A DNA stretch of 64,000 bases, from NCBI GenBank assembly GCA_047967505.1, contig CM106539.1; one strand, 5' to 3'. Under the pieces are notes generated by a model. The model saw only the letters and a program-made list of their open reading frames with translations, did no database searches and had not been told where the DNA came from. Of this stretch, positions 31,396-42,182 are shown piece by piece. A program made the position numbers and the translations under genes. Positions within the stretch are counted from its first letter, which is position 1, and each line of letters starts with the position of its first letter. This DNA comes from Dipteris shenzhenensis (Eukaryota > Polypodiophyta > Polypodiopsida > Gleicheniales).

Positions 31396-32760
31396 ACATG
31401 GAGAGACAACCTCTGTTATGTTGTATGCAATGGCAACCACCCCTCCAATGAGTGTCCATGCCTAAGGGCAAGGCTGGCACTCTATTGCACACACTGCCAT
31501 AGGTGGGGAAACCATGATACCTCCCAATCCCAAATGGTGAAGCCCCAACGGGAGTAGAAGATGATCTCCACAACACTTCTCTATTCTTCCGCGACAATGG
31601 ACTACCAAAATCGGCCACTACTTGGCGAACAGATTACCCCTAGGTGAGGCCCTTAAGAAGGATCGAGCCCATAAACTCATTAAGGATGCAGCGCCATACC
31701 AAAACTGATAGTAGGCCAACTATACCACAAGGGCAAGGATGGCATCCTATGAAGATGTGTGTGCAAACACGAACACATATATGTGCTTAAAGAAGCCCAC
31801 CACTCAGGAATCGTAGGAGGTCATTTTTACTGATGTTACAGCACGTAAGGTGCTACAAGCTGGTCTTTGGTGGCCAACACTCTTTAGAGACGCAACCGAA
31901 TTGGTCAAATGATGCGACCCATACCAACATATCCAAATATCACACAAGGCGAACATGATGCCCCTGACCGGAATCTTGATCGGCGGTCAACCCTTCGAGA
32001 AATGGGGCATCGATTTCATTAGACCCATGAGCCCAGGAACTAAGGGAACCAGGGCCAGATACATCATCCTAGCCACCGATTACTTCACCAAGTGGGTAGA
32101 AGGGAGAGCCACGATGAAGGCCGATGCGAGATCCACTACCAAATTCTTATATGAATAAGTCATCATGTGGTTCGGATGTCCATTGGAGTTAGTCAGCAAC
32201 TGAGGAACTCACTTCCTCAACAATAAAATGATAGCAATCCTAACTAGTGAGTTTATGATCATACATAGGAAGTCAGCACCATACTACCCTAGGGCAAATG
32301 GCTTGGCTGAGAGCTCCAATAAAACGTGCTGTAAGGTCATCTCCTATATGGTAGAAGCCAGTCGCACGGACTGGGATCATAAGCTCATAGCAACATTATA
32401 GGCCTACAGAGCCTCCTACAAAGTGGCCATGCATTGTACCCCCTTCAACCTAGCCTTCTGGATGGAGGCAGTGATGCCAATGGAGTATGTAGTGCTTAGC
32501 CTTCGTCCTACCATTAAGGAAAGACTTAATGAGAATGTGTTAGTAGAATGGCTAGTTGACCTCAAAAGGTTAGAAGAGACAAGGTTGCGTGCAGCTTACT
32601 CTCTCTGGGTAGAAAAGGCCCATTTAAAACTCTACAAAATCAATATCCCACCGATCGTTGCTATAGAAATATCTCATCGGACTATCACCATCCTGGATCC
32701 CACTGAGCGGTGCTATCAAGTATCCTACCAGTCGTTTCTATAGAAGTATCCCGTCGACCA
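31396..32760 (+). pseudogene. Gypsy G integrase
   Basis: From about 31600 the plus strand reads WTTKIGHYLANRLPLGEAL and, after stops, VLKEAHHSGIVGGHF and CDPYQH: the HHCC zinc region of gypsy integrases. The core follows: FEKWGIDFIRPMSPGTKG, YIILATDYFTKWVEGRA, then LELVSN-stop-GTHF (the second catalytic Asp is replaced by Asn and the next codon is a stop), YYPRANGLAESSNKT (with Glu) and WMEAVMPMEYVVLSLR. The C-terminal part ends near 32743 (LRAAYSLWVEKAHLKLY). Stops at 32156, 32203 and 32399 inactivate it. 31396-31600 is weakly coding. Confidence 0.85.
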
Positions 32761-32885
32761 TCGCAATCCTGAATCACACCGACCATTGCCATCCTGTATC
32801 AAGCTGATCGCAAATTTCTCATACCCTACCGACCATCACCATCGACATACCTCACCTACCGTCACCATCAAAATATCCCGCCAAC
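32640..32885 (+). repeat. Degenerate tandem repeat after gypsy integrase (CCGACCATCACCATC-like)
   Basis: A motif like ATCCCACCGATCGTTGCTAT, or CTACCGACCATCACCATCG, recurs about every 40-50 bases five or six times. It lies between the end of integrase and a TATA-containing region, the place of a gypsy 3' UTR or U3. Confidence 0.6.
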
Positions 32886-32902
32886 CATGGGGATGCAAAA
32901 TC

Positions 32903-32910
32903 TATATAAA
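32903..32910 (+). promoter_or_regulatory. TATA box, probably in a gypsy LTR
   Basis: TATATAAA followed by TAGGCCC lies in GC-mixed DNA downstream of the integrase. If this region is the 3' LTR of gypsy G, this would be its core promoter. The LTR edges are not resolved, so this is a suggestion. Confidence 0.35.
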
Positions 32911-33049
32911 TAGGCCCTATCCTATCGGGACGTCGCCATAGCAGTTTCCCCCAGACTCTTGTAAAATTTTCCTAGAATTTTCACAGTCTCCTGCCCTCTT
33001 TCACTGCCACCTAGAACATCCTGTTTATGTCCTCCTGCTCTTCCTCATC

Positions 33050-35008
33050 CACCAACTCCCTCATCACTCAACTGCCATCACTCTTTCCAATTGATCCTAA
33101 ACATGAATTCTTCGAATTTGAAACGGAGTTGGGACTCCGCCCCCGCCCTATCCCATAGGCCACTGGCCCCTCAGATTCTTAAAGCACCCCTTCTACGACA
33201 ATCTGTATGCTTTCCAAGTTCCCCATAGAAGATTTGCAAGGGGAAGAAGAAGTGTCCAACAAACAAGCCACCTAGGAGGGTACAACAGCAGTTGGTACGC
33301 CCCCCTCAAGATCAAGAAAGCACACCCCGGCTCCAACAGCATGCGAATACAAGGTCGTGCGCTCCAAGTCGCACTCACCATTGGGAGAAGCCTAGCTCCA
33401 AGAATTGGACGCGTGCGTCATGCACTGACGCTTCACCTATGAGGGTCACGACTACACCCTTCATTATTATACAGCGATAGCCTATGCAACACTCAAGGAG
33501 CTAGAGGTGCAGGATGCACTTAGAGTTGCTGGCCTGATTAGAGTGGCAGACCGCGTCCCATGCCACCTAGACATGAAGCTGTTGGCAGAATTTCTCCAAG
33601 TGTACAACAACAACACCAACGTTGGCCTCTTGTGAGAAGCAACAGGCAATTCCCACCACTACCAAATCAATCAAAATGTGGTATAGGCAGGCCTACCGGC
33701 GGTTGTTAATGAGAAGTACTCCATGAAGAAGAAGCTAGACGCCCTCAGCAATGTCTGCCACTATGACCGACAGAAGAGCAAGGGCTGACTCCAGCTCACT
33801 GCCATTCACAAGCCTGAGGTGGAAAAACTGGCAAGAACCTTGCAATGGCTCATCCAAGTCAAGCACACAGACCACCATCAGTCGATCATGCCCAATATCT
33901 TGTTGTGTTTGGTGGAGCCCCAACTTACAAATTGGGCAGACTATTTCTGCACCCAAATGAGGGATGACCTCAAGAACTAGGGGGAAGTAATTGGCAGCCC
34001 CATGCTATACATGTTGGTTCTCTACTACTTCCTGTAGCAGCATCCACCTGTCGGCTTCAGGTTGGCTGAAAAAGTCCACCACAGGGCCAATGGAGATAGA
34101 GCCCGAAGAGATAGAGGTCAAGCCCAAGCGAGCGAAGACAATGCCCAGTGCCACTCTCGGTCGGTCATGTGCAACCCAAGCCAGCTACTCGCACAATATG
34201 AGGACTACCAAATGCAAGAATTCATGAGCCGACAAGTGTGACTTGAGCAGGTGAATTCTCAAAACAAGGGCAAATGGGTTCACGAGGAACCCATTCTCAT
34301 CGAAGACATCCAAGGTAAGGAAACAATCACCATTGACCTCCATCTAGGAGCCATGCCGACCACTCCTGTTGCACCCTATGTCTCAGTCTCTGCCCACAAC
34401 CCCCAAGAGACCACATTCTTCACCACTGGCACCTCTTCCTCTCCATGGGTAGGCCTAGTAGAGGCCCTACAGTTTTGCAGCACACCCCAATATAGGGCAC
34501 CAGGTGGCTATAGCCACATGTTGGCTTAGCAATTATCAAGTGCGGACCTAATGGAACAACACTTATTTGAAGCCATGACATAGCTCCCAGGTTGCACGCA
34601 CAATTTTTTAGAGGCGGCATGAATAAGCCTCATAGCTCTCAGCTAGTCTCCTTCAGGCACAGCTCTCTACACACGATAGTCAATCCGTAATGGTTGCAGC
34701 CCAAGCCACGGGTCAAGTAGCCATCCAAAGAGCAGAGGAGTACTGTGAGAAAGCTGAAGAGCTCAAGCTAGCCCCTACAAAGCTCAAAGATGAACTTGCC
34801 ACCACAAGCAAATCCTTGGTGCAAACTCTCATGGACCAAGTCGACAAGGCAAAGTCTACTGGCCTACGAACAATGCTAGAGCAAAAGGTGTAGGTAGAGG
34901 CACTATACGCCAGAACATAGGAGCACCAGGAACAACAGATCCAAACTCAACAGCATCTCTTGGCACAAGAAGGGGAACTCACAGTGTCCCTCCAAGCAAA
35001 GAACAAAT
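33050..35008 (+). pseudogene. Decayed long ORF of unknown family with coiled-coil tail
   Basis: A mostly single-frame translation with many stops (for example TGA 33787 and TAG 33978) reads PKHEFFEFETELGLRPRP, FTYEGHDYTLHYYTAIAYAT, YSMKKKLDALSNVCHYDRQK, VEKLARTLQWLIQVKHTDHH and TNWADYFCTQMRDDL. A Gln/Glu-rich segment follows and, after a shift, AEEYCEKAEELKLAPTKLKD (34690-34893), probably a coiled coil. A second copy of this tail is at 14760-15205. It lies directly downstream of a gypsy integrase and LTR-like DNA, so it may be a gypsy gag or extra ORF. I do not recognise the family. Confidence 0.5.
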
Positions 35009-35234
35009 GACAGTGTGCCCCCAGCTAATCACAGGAGTCAAGTTTGGAAGACTGAGAGCAACAAGAGTTTTGGATGTACAGGGAGGTCTCCGCACAGTTC
35101 ACCACATACACTTGCACCACGCACCATCCCCCAAACCCTCCAAATGCACTTTGATACACTCTGTGCACAAAACCTCATCTTTTGCTTAGACCTCATAGCT
35201 CCAATTCCTCCTAACACCCTCCAAACCATCCTCC

Positions 35235-35588
35235 TGTTGAGATATCGAGCTCCACTCACGATATGCCAGGGTGACCGTTGTGCATTTATGTCACCGACTT
35301 GTTAGCTACAGATGCGGTTGGTACACCGCCCACGAATAATAGCTGGATGACAGCTATCCTTATCTACACTAGTTCGTGGCTCAGTTAGTATGCCACCTTA
35401 GTTAGTTGAGTTTGGTTTGAGACCCACATATAGGGTTCTTCTGTTTTCTTTGTACTAGAGTTCCTTTTGGCTTTCACAACTAAGAAGAGGAAAATTGTTT
35501 TCAGCCTCCACCTTTGTGTGTATTCCCCCATTGTGTATGTGAGAAAGCTGCAAGTGAGACTCCTTCCCTCTCTCCCACTATCTTCACA
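35235..35588 (+). repeat. 5' LTR of A1
   Basis: TGTTGAGATATCGAGC to CTATCTTCACA, 354 bp, followed immediately by TGGTATCAGAGCC. The region TGAGACCCACATATAGGGTT could serve as the promoter core, but no canonical TATAAA is present. Confidence 0.93.
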
Positions 35589-36132
35589 TGGTATCAGAGC
35601 CTTGTTCATGGTAAGGAGCTCAAGAAAGCAAGCCAAGTTCGTGGTGTCCTAGTAAGAGGACTAGTGTTGCTTTCCTATTTCGGGTTCGGGAGCAAATCTC
35701 TACAGGTAGCACGGCCAAAAGTGCAAGAGTGCACTGTCTCCGATTGAGACGCCCTTCGCGGTGTGGCGAGAGCGCAGTATATGCTGTGAGAAGGGGGCAA
35801 AGCCCTTAGTGACTTTATTTTTCTGATTCTAGGCCATTTCGGGGCCCGTTTTGAAGGCGGAAGTTCTTCGCAGGCACTCAGAAAAAGGCCCTGTTTTGGC
35901 TGTGCGACCATTGCGCGGCTAGTCGGTGAAAAGTTGCCGTAGAAATTGCATCATATGCCTGTGTGCAGAGATATTAGGAGTTACAGATTCATGCTTGTTG
36001 CCTGTTGATGCAAAATCGTCACTAGGAAGTGACTGTGTGGTGAAATACCACTTTCGTCAGTTTTGTAGATCTGCTCGTGTGAGGCAAAAGCTGTGTTTTT
36101 TGCAGTGACAGAATATTTTGCAGTGTTCTATA

Positions 36133-37020
36133 ATGGCATCTGATTCTCTTTCACAGATTGTCACTGAAAAGCTTGACAAGAACAACTTCCAAGCATGGAA
36201 GTTTAGAATGACGAATTTCCTTATGGGAAAAGGCTATTGGGAGTTCATTACAGGAAATGAAGAAGAACCTATTCTTCCTAATGTTCCCAATCAACAGGAA
36301 ATGCAGGCATTTAAAGGATGGCATGAGAGAGCCAGGAAAGTTATGTACTCGCTGTCTATCAGTATTTCGGACTCCATGATTGTGCATATTCAGGATGTAA
36401 GTACGCCAAAGGAGGCATGGGATACTTTGGCAAAAATGTACAGCACAAATACGCAAACCAGGAAAATGCAGCTCAAGCAGGAGCTGCACAATGTGCAGAG
36501 AGAAAATATGAGCATCAATGACTACCACATGAAGGTGAAGAAAATTGCGGATGCACTTGCTTCCATTGGGTCGCCAGTGGATGATGACGATTTAGTTTCT
36601 GTGACCTTGAATGGTCCAGGAAAGGATTATGCACAGTTCCGGACATCCATTGCCGTCCGTGAAAAATTTCCTGATTTTGAGGAGTTGATTGCTCTTCTTA
36701 TTTCTGAAGAGCAGAGAAATGGTGGTGCATCTTCTTCAGCAGGAACTTCAAAAGAAATTGTCTTCTACTCAAATGCTGGCAGAGGTAGAGGCAGAGGTAG
36801 AGGAGGCCGATCTGCAGGTCGTGGTAGAAATCAAAATATGCAGCAAATGCAAGAAAACCAGTCCTATGCAGGAGGACGTGGTAACTCTAGAGGCAGGGGG
36901 AGCCAAAGAGGTCGTGGTGGATGGCAGGGAGGCCAAAATGCAAACAGCAATGTTGAATGCTACTACTGTGGTAAAATGGGGCATATGGCTAAAGACTGCT
37001 ACAAAAAGCAGAATGACATT
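36133..37020 (+). pseudogene. A1 gag with CCHC zinc knuckle (intact part of a broken gag-pol)
   Basis: The start is ATG 36133 (MASDSLSQIVTEKLDKNNF); an upstream TTG in the same frame is not used. The gag (UBN2-type) core spans about residues 15-190 (QAWKFRMTNFLMGKGYWEF, FKGWHERARKVMYSLS, ENMSINDYHMKVKKIADALA). It is followed by an Arg/Gly-rich stretch (GRGRGRGRGGRSAGRGRN) typical of nucleocapsid, and the zinc knuckle CYYCGKMGHMAKDC at 36958-36999. This part is uninterrupted and could be translated. The frame continues without a stop into protease, so gag and pol are one polyprotein in this family. Confidence 0.9.
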
Positions 37021-38949
37021 ATGAATGGAAAATTGCAGCAAGGCAATTATGCATCCTCTAGTAGACAGAGTGATGACAGAAATGAACATTTGTTTATGGT
37101 ACAACATATGACAAATTCTGTGACAAGTGCAGAAGAAAGCAATGATGTGTGGTATGTTGACTCAGGTGCATCAAACCACATGACAGGTCATGCTGAATGG
37201 ATGCAGGATGCAAGGAAAATGGAAAAACTAGGATTTGTGGAGACTGGTGATGATACTACACAGCCTATTGTGCAGATTGGCAAAATTCCTTTGTCTATGC
37301 AAGATGGGAAAAAGAAATACTTGTCTGATGTATTTCATGTCCCGAACATCACCAAGAACCTGGTTTCTGTTGGTCAAATGGTTGAGCAGGGCTTGCAGGC
37401 CAAATTCAATCCTCATGGATGTTTTGTTGAGGATATGAAAAATAATGGTCGCTTGATAGCAAAAGGAAAGAAGAAAGGCAGGATGTTTACGCTGGATGCG
37501 GACATCCCTGAATTGAGTGCAGCAATGTTTGCACATGGTACCAGAGTAGTTGCAGATATTGATATATGGCATAAACGCATTGGTCATGTTAATGTATAGC
37601 GACTTAAATCAATGCAGGCCCAAAATATTGTTGCAGGATTGCCTAAATTCAAGGTTGCAGAAATGCATAAGGTGTGTGAAGCCTGTCAATTTGGAAAACA
37701 AGCAAGGAAACCATTTCCTAAGCATGTTCAAGAGAGTAAAAAGCCATTGGAATTAATCCACTCTGATGTGTGGACTACAAAAGCTGCATCCATTGGAGGC
37801 TGTCACTATTTTGTCACATTTATTGATGACTTTAGCAGAAAACTTTGGGTGTATTTTATGAAAAAGAAAAGTGAAGTGTTTGGGCACTTCAAAGCTTTTA
37901 AAGCTATGGTTGAAAAAGAAATAGGCCTACAAATAAAATGCCTAAGGTCAGATGGAGGGGGAGAGTACCTCTCAAATGAGTTTGCAAGGTTCCTGCAGGA
38001 GCATGGCATAAAGCAGCAATATTCATGCAGTCATCCCCCACAGCAAAATGGAATTGCAGAAAGGAAAAACAAGCATATTGGAGAGGTATCTCCGGCTATG
38101 CTAAATGAAAAAGATCTACCAGATTATTATTGGGCTGAAGCAGTTGCTATAGCAGTTTATATAATGAACAGGACTGCCACTGTAGCAATACATGGCATGA
38201 CGCCAGAGGAGATGTATACTGGTAGGAAACCAGATATTTCTCATTTGAAAATTTTTGGTTGCATTGCCTATGTCCATGTGCCAAATGAGTTGAGGTCCAA
38301 GTTGCATCCAAAGGCTGAGAAGTGCGTCTTTATTGGTTATTCTCTGCAGTAGAAAGGGGTATACATGCTATAACCCTTCTACACGAAAGTTCACAGTGAG
38401 CAGAGATGTTGTTTTTTATGAGATGAGCAGCTGGTATAAACCAGTAAATGTAATGATTGATGTAGATGCACAAAATGGTAATGCTACACAGAATTCACAG
38501 CAGCAATCACAAATATTAGTGGACCTGGAGTGTCCTCTAGTAGTGGTTCACGTACTTCGCCATGGACAGGCAGATTGAGATCAGGAGAATCTCCTCAAAG
38601 CAATGCAAAGAGTGGTATGCAGGTATCATGAAAAGGAAAAGAGAAGGTAGATCAGCCCATGTTTGATGTGAATGCAGGTCACTCTTATGTGGATGGTGAA
38701 TCCAGTGGCTCAGAACAGAGCATTGATGATGAGTTGGGTATTCCTTCTGTTGTTACACCTGGAGTAAGGAAGACCAGGGATGTTTTGAGAGCACCTGGAA
38801 GTGAGCCTATTTTGCGCAGGTCTACCAGGGTTAGGTATCCTGTGGATAGGCTGAAATATGATGGATTTACAGCCATTCACTATGCCTATATGGTCAAAGT
38901 GATACAGGAACCAGAACCCACTTCTTTTGAGCAAGCCATGGGAAATTAA
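37021..38949 (+). pseudogene. A1 protease, integrase and linker, with two TAG stops and two frameshifts
   Basis: The protease D-S-G-A box is at 37159-37170 (YVDSGASNHMTG). Pre-integrase IDIWHKRIGHVNV is followed by TAG at 37597, where other copies have CAG. Integrase (HKVCEACQFGKQARKPFP, IHSDVW, VTFIDDFSRKLWVYF, LRSDGGGEYL, QQNGIAERKNKH) is open to TAG 38350, again for CAG. One extra G at about 38355 shifts the frame until a compensating change near 38530; the Ser-rich linker returns to the original frame by 38659. A TAA at 38947 precedes RT. The catalytic residues look intact. Confidence 0.9.
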
Positions 38950-38964
38950 AAATGGGACAAAGCC

Positions 38965-40455
38965 ATGGATGAAGAAATGGATGCCTTGGATGCTAATGCT
39001 ACATGGGAATTGGTGCCTTTGCCTAAAGACAAGAATGCAATTGGCTCTAACTGGGTTTATAAGATCAAGCACAATGCAGATGGTTCTGTGAATAGATACA
39101 AGGCAAGATTAGTTGTCAAGGGGTATGCACAGACATATGGCATTGATTATGAAGAAACTTTCAGCCCGATTGCAAGGATGGCAACCGTAAGAGCAGCCAT
39201 TGCTATGGCTGCATCAAACGGATGGTCTTTACATCAGATGGATGTAAAGAATGCCTTCTTGCATGGTGATTTGCAAGAAGAGGTCTTTATGGAGCAGCCA
39301 ACAGGTTATGCTCATGCTGCTCATGCTATTCATCCTGAGTTTGTTTGCAGGTTGAAGAAATCCTTGTATGGCTTGAAGCAAGCACCTAGAGCATGGTCTG
39401 ACAAGATAGAACAGTATCTTGTCACTATTGGCTTTCAGATTTCCAAGGCAGATTTCTCACTCTATGTGAGAAAAACAGAGAAAGGGATTATGCTGCTTGT
39501 CATTTATGTTGATGATTTGATCATCACAGGTGATAGTGATGAAGATATCCTTCATGTGAAAATGCTATTGAGGCAGAAGTTTGAGATGAAGGATTTGGGA
39601 GAGCTGCGTTATTTCTTGGGCATTGAGGTGATTAGATCACCAAGTGGGATACAGCTCTTGCAGAGGCAGTATGGACTAGACATGCTGTCCAAATATGGGA
39701 TGACAGGCTGTAAGCCTATTTCAGTTCCTTTGGAGCAGAATGTGAAGCTGAGCGCAGATGCAGGTGAGCTTCTGGAAGACCCTACTATGTACAGATGCAT
39801 AGTAGGAAGTTTGATTTACATGACTATTACCAGGCCATATTTGAGCTATGCTGTTGGGTTGGTAAGTCAGTTTATGCAGGCTCCAAGGAAACCGCATTTG
39901 GATGCGGCTAGACGCATACTCAGGTATGTGAAGTCCACATTGCAGTATGGACTATTTTATGAGGCTGGGGTTCAGATACAGTTGCATGGATACACTAATG
40001 CTGATTGGGCTGGTAGTATTTCTGATAGACGATCTACCAGTGGATATGTGTTCTCTTTTGGGAGTGCTACAGTCACTTGGAGCAGCAAGAAACAGCCTAC
40101 AGTTGCCTTGTCGAGCACAGAGGCTGAGTACAGGGGTGCAGCAATGGCTACATGTGAGGTAGCTTGGTTGCAAAAGCTACTCTATGATATGCATCAGTCT
40201 ATAGATGGGCCAGTTGTCATTTATTGTGACAACATGAGCAGTATACACTTGGCAAATAACCCAGTCTATCATGCTAGAACAAAGCACATTGAGGTGCATT
40301 ATCACTATGTGCGGGAGAGGGTTTTACTAGGTCTTATTGATCTAGTTTATGTCAGCACAGAGGATCAGGTAGCTGACATATTCATGAAAGCATTGGGCAC
40401 AGAGAAGCTGCGCAAGTTCAGAGACCTGCTTGGTGTGTGCAGGAATTGGGATTGA
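38965..40455 (+). pseudogene. A1 reverse transcriptase and RNase H, open over 496 codons
   Basis: The frame is open from MDEEMDALDANATWELVPLP through RT ([37 protein letters not shown], the YVDD box at 39504-39515 in [28 protein letters not shown]) to RNase H (GYTNADWAGSISDRRSTSGY, VALSSTEAEYRGAA, IYCDNMSSIHLANNP). It ends with GVCRNWD and a TGA at 40453, just before the polypurine tract. Catalytic residues appear intact, so the domain could still fold if expressed. It lacks its own start, being the end of a polyprotein cut by the TAA at 38947. Confidence 0.9.
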
Positions 40456-40468
40456 GCTCGAGGGGGAG

Positions 40469-40822
40469 TGTTGAGATATCGAGCTCCACTCGCGATATGC
40501 CAAGGTGACCGTTGTGCATTTATGTCATCGACTTATTACCTATAGATGCAGTTGGTACACTGCCCATGAATAATAGCTAGATGACAACTATCCTTATCTA
40601 CACTAGTTCGTGGCTCAGTTAGTATGCCACCTTAGTTAGTTGAGTTTGGTTTGAGACCCACATATAGGGTTCTTCTATTTTCTTTATACTAGAGTTCCTT
40701 TTGGCTTTCACAACTAAGAAGAGGAAAACTGTTTTCAGCCTCCACCTTTGTGTGTATTCCCCCATTGTGTATGTGAGAAAGCTGCAAGTGAGACTCCTTT
40801 CCTCTCTCCCACTATCTTCACA
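40469..40822 (+). repeat. 3' LTR of A1
   Basis: This 354-bp LTR is preceded by the polypurine tract and followed by CCTCC. It differs from the 5' LTR mainly by G-to-A and C-to-T changes. Confidence 0.93.
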
Positions 40823-41673
40823 CCTCCACCATAACCTCGACCATTGCTGCCCCATCCTAGCCATGTCATTCTTCTCCTTAGATCTCTAACCCACTTCTCT
40901 CTCTTTTCTCCACCCCTCTGACCTCCACGCAAAGCCCGAGGAACTCATGCCATGGATTTGCACCCCTAAAAGTCTGCAAAAGCAGACATTAATTGGATGT
41001 AGACCTACAGCCACCTCTGCAATCCAATCCCAAGGGCCCCTTGCGGCATTCCAGTCCACCACCTACAAACCCCTCGGCATAATAATCCTCTTCAACACGG
41101 TGCTACAAGATCTCCAAGACTCACTTGACTCCTTGGTGAGAGATGCAGTCTATGTGAGAGGAAAGGGAGTGGCGTGGAAATCGAGCGACACATGGTTTAA
41201 TTTTTGCAATAATTAAGCTATGTGAGTGATTGTGAGATAGAGCCTAAGAGCAACAAATTAATCTATTTTTGAGATGAGAGTGATTTTGCCAATGGGGCAA
41301 CCTTATTTTAGAATAGAATAGTTTCATTTTGGTGTTAAGTAGAGTGAATTTGCATATAGTGTTGCCCCAAGAGCTAAAGTGTGGCTCCTAAATAGTTCGT
41401 GGGTTACCTATAGGAAGCTTAGGTTCGAATACTTCAAGGGCCCACTAGGATTATGGCTATTATCGCCAATAAAGTTGAATTTACCAGTGGTATATGGAAT
41501 GGTTCATTGGCAATTTTTTCAGGCTACCAATGTGATGACGTTATTTTGATGCTATTTTGCACCAAAAGGACAATTGTAAATGACACATCAAGTTTGTAAA
41601 TGTGAAAACGCCCTTGGTCTCTCCCTTTGATAAACCTTTTCTATTCTCTATCGACAACTATCATTCATAGTCC
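40823..41673. other. Right flank of A1, no recognisable gene
   Basis: The first 400 bases are the continuation of the target sequence. A short open frame (40947-41216) can be joined in spirit with the ORF left of A1 but shows no motif. 41217-41673 has no coding signal. Confidence 0.45.
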
Positions 41674-42029
41674 CAAATATTAAGAGATAGGGCCATGGCC
41701 AATATCTTACGATGTGTTTAGCATATGTGATGGGTCTCTAATCATCCACTTGCATTCTCGACTGCTATTTGAAGAATAATTCACCAAAGTCTAAAAGGTT
41801 AAGTAGAATTCAATTGTAAGCCCATCAAGGCCTAGATATTTCTCCTTCTCCTTAAGACTCAAAGTGACCACAATAAACTTATCAGTTGAAAAAGACCTAG
41901 CCAACCTAGCTAGCTGGCTTCTAGTGACTTTACAATTAACCCAAAACTGCAAGCTAGAGCCATTTTCAAACAGAAGGAGTTCAAAAAATGCTCAACCAAT
42001 ATACTTATTGTATGTACATCTATGGAGGG

Positions 42030-42182
42030 GGCTTTTAAATTCCAAATTACAACTTCTGTATGCGCAAAAAATGGGTAGACAGTTATTTTTAAAAATGTAA
42101 AATTTTAAATTCCAAATTACAAACTATATATGCATGGAAAAGGTGTAAACAAATATTTTTTAAAATGTAAAATTGTAATTTA
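42030..42182. repeat. Two-unit AT-rich tandem repeat inside D1
   Basis: AAATTCCAAATTACAA...TATGC..(A)n..GTA.AC..TATTTTTAAAA.TGTAAAAT occurs twice in succession (about 75 bp per unit). It is also present in copy 2 near 50830-50985, so it predates the duplication. Confidence 0.7.

Larger units (their letters stand above)
35235..40822 (+). mobile_element. Ty1/copia family A, copy A1, full length with TSD CCTCC
   Basis: This 5,588-bp element has 354-bp LTRs (35235-35588, 40469-40822), a Met-tRNA primer site (35589-35601), a 531-bp leader, gag-pol and a polypurine tract (CTCGAGGGGGAG, ending at 40468). CCTCC flanks it at 35230-35234 and 40823-40827. Domain order is gag, CCHC, protease, integrase, RT, RNase H. 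The LTRs differ at about 15 of 354 positions by eye, nearly all transitions. It is the best-preserved copia in the window, but pol has stops and frameshifts. It is inserted in the decayed repeat-derived DNA of 33.0-35.2 kb, which continues at 40828. Confidence 0.95.
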
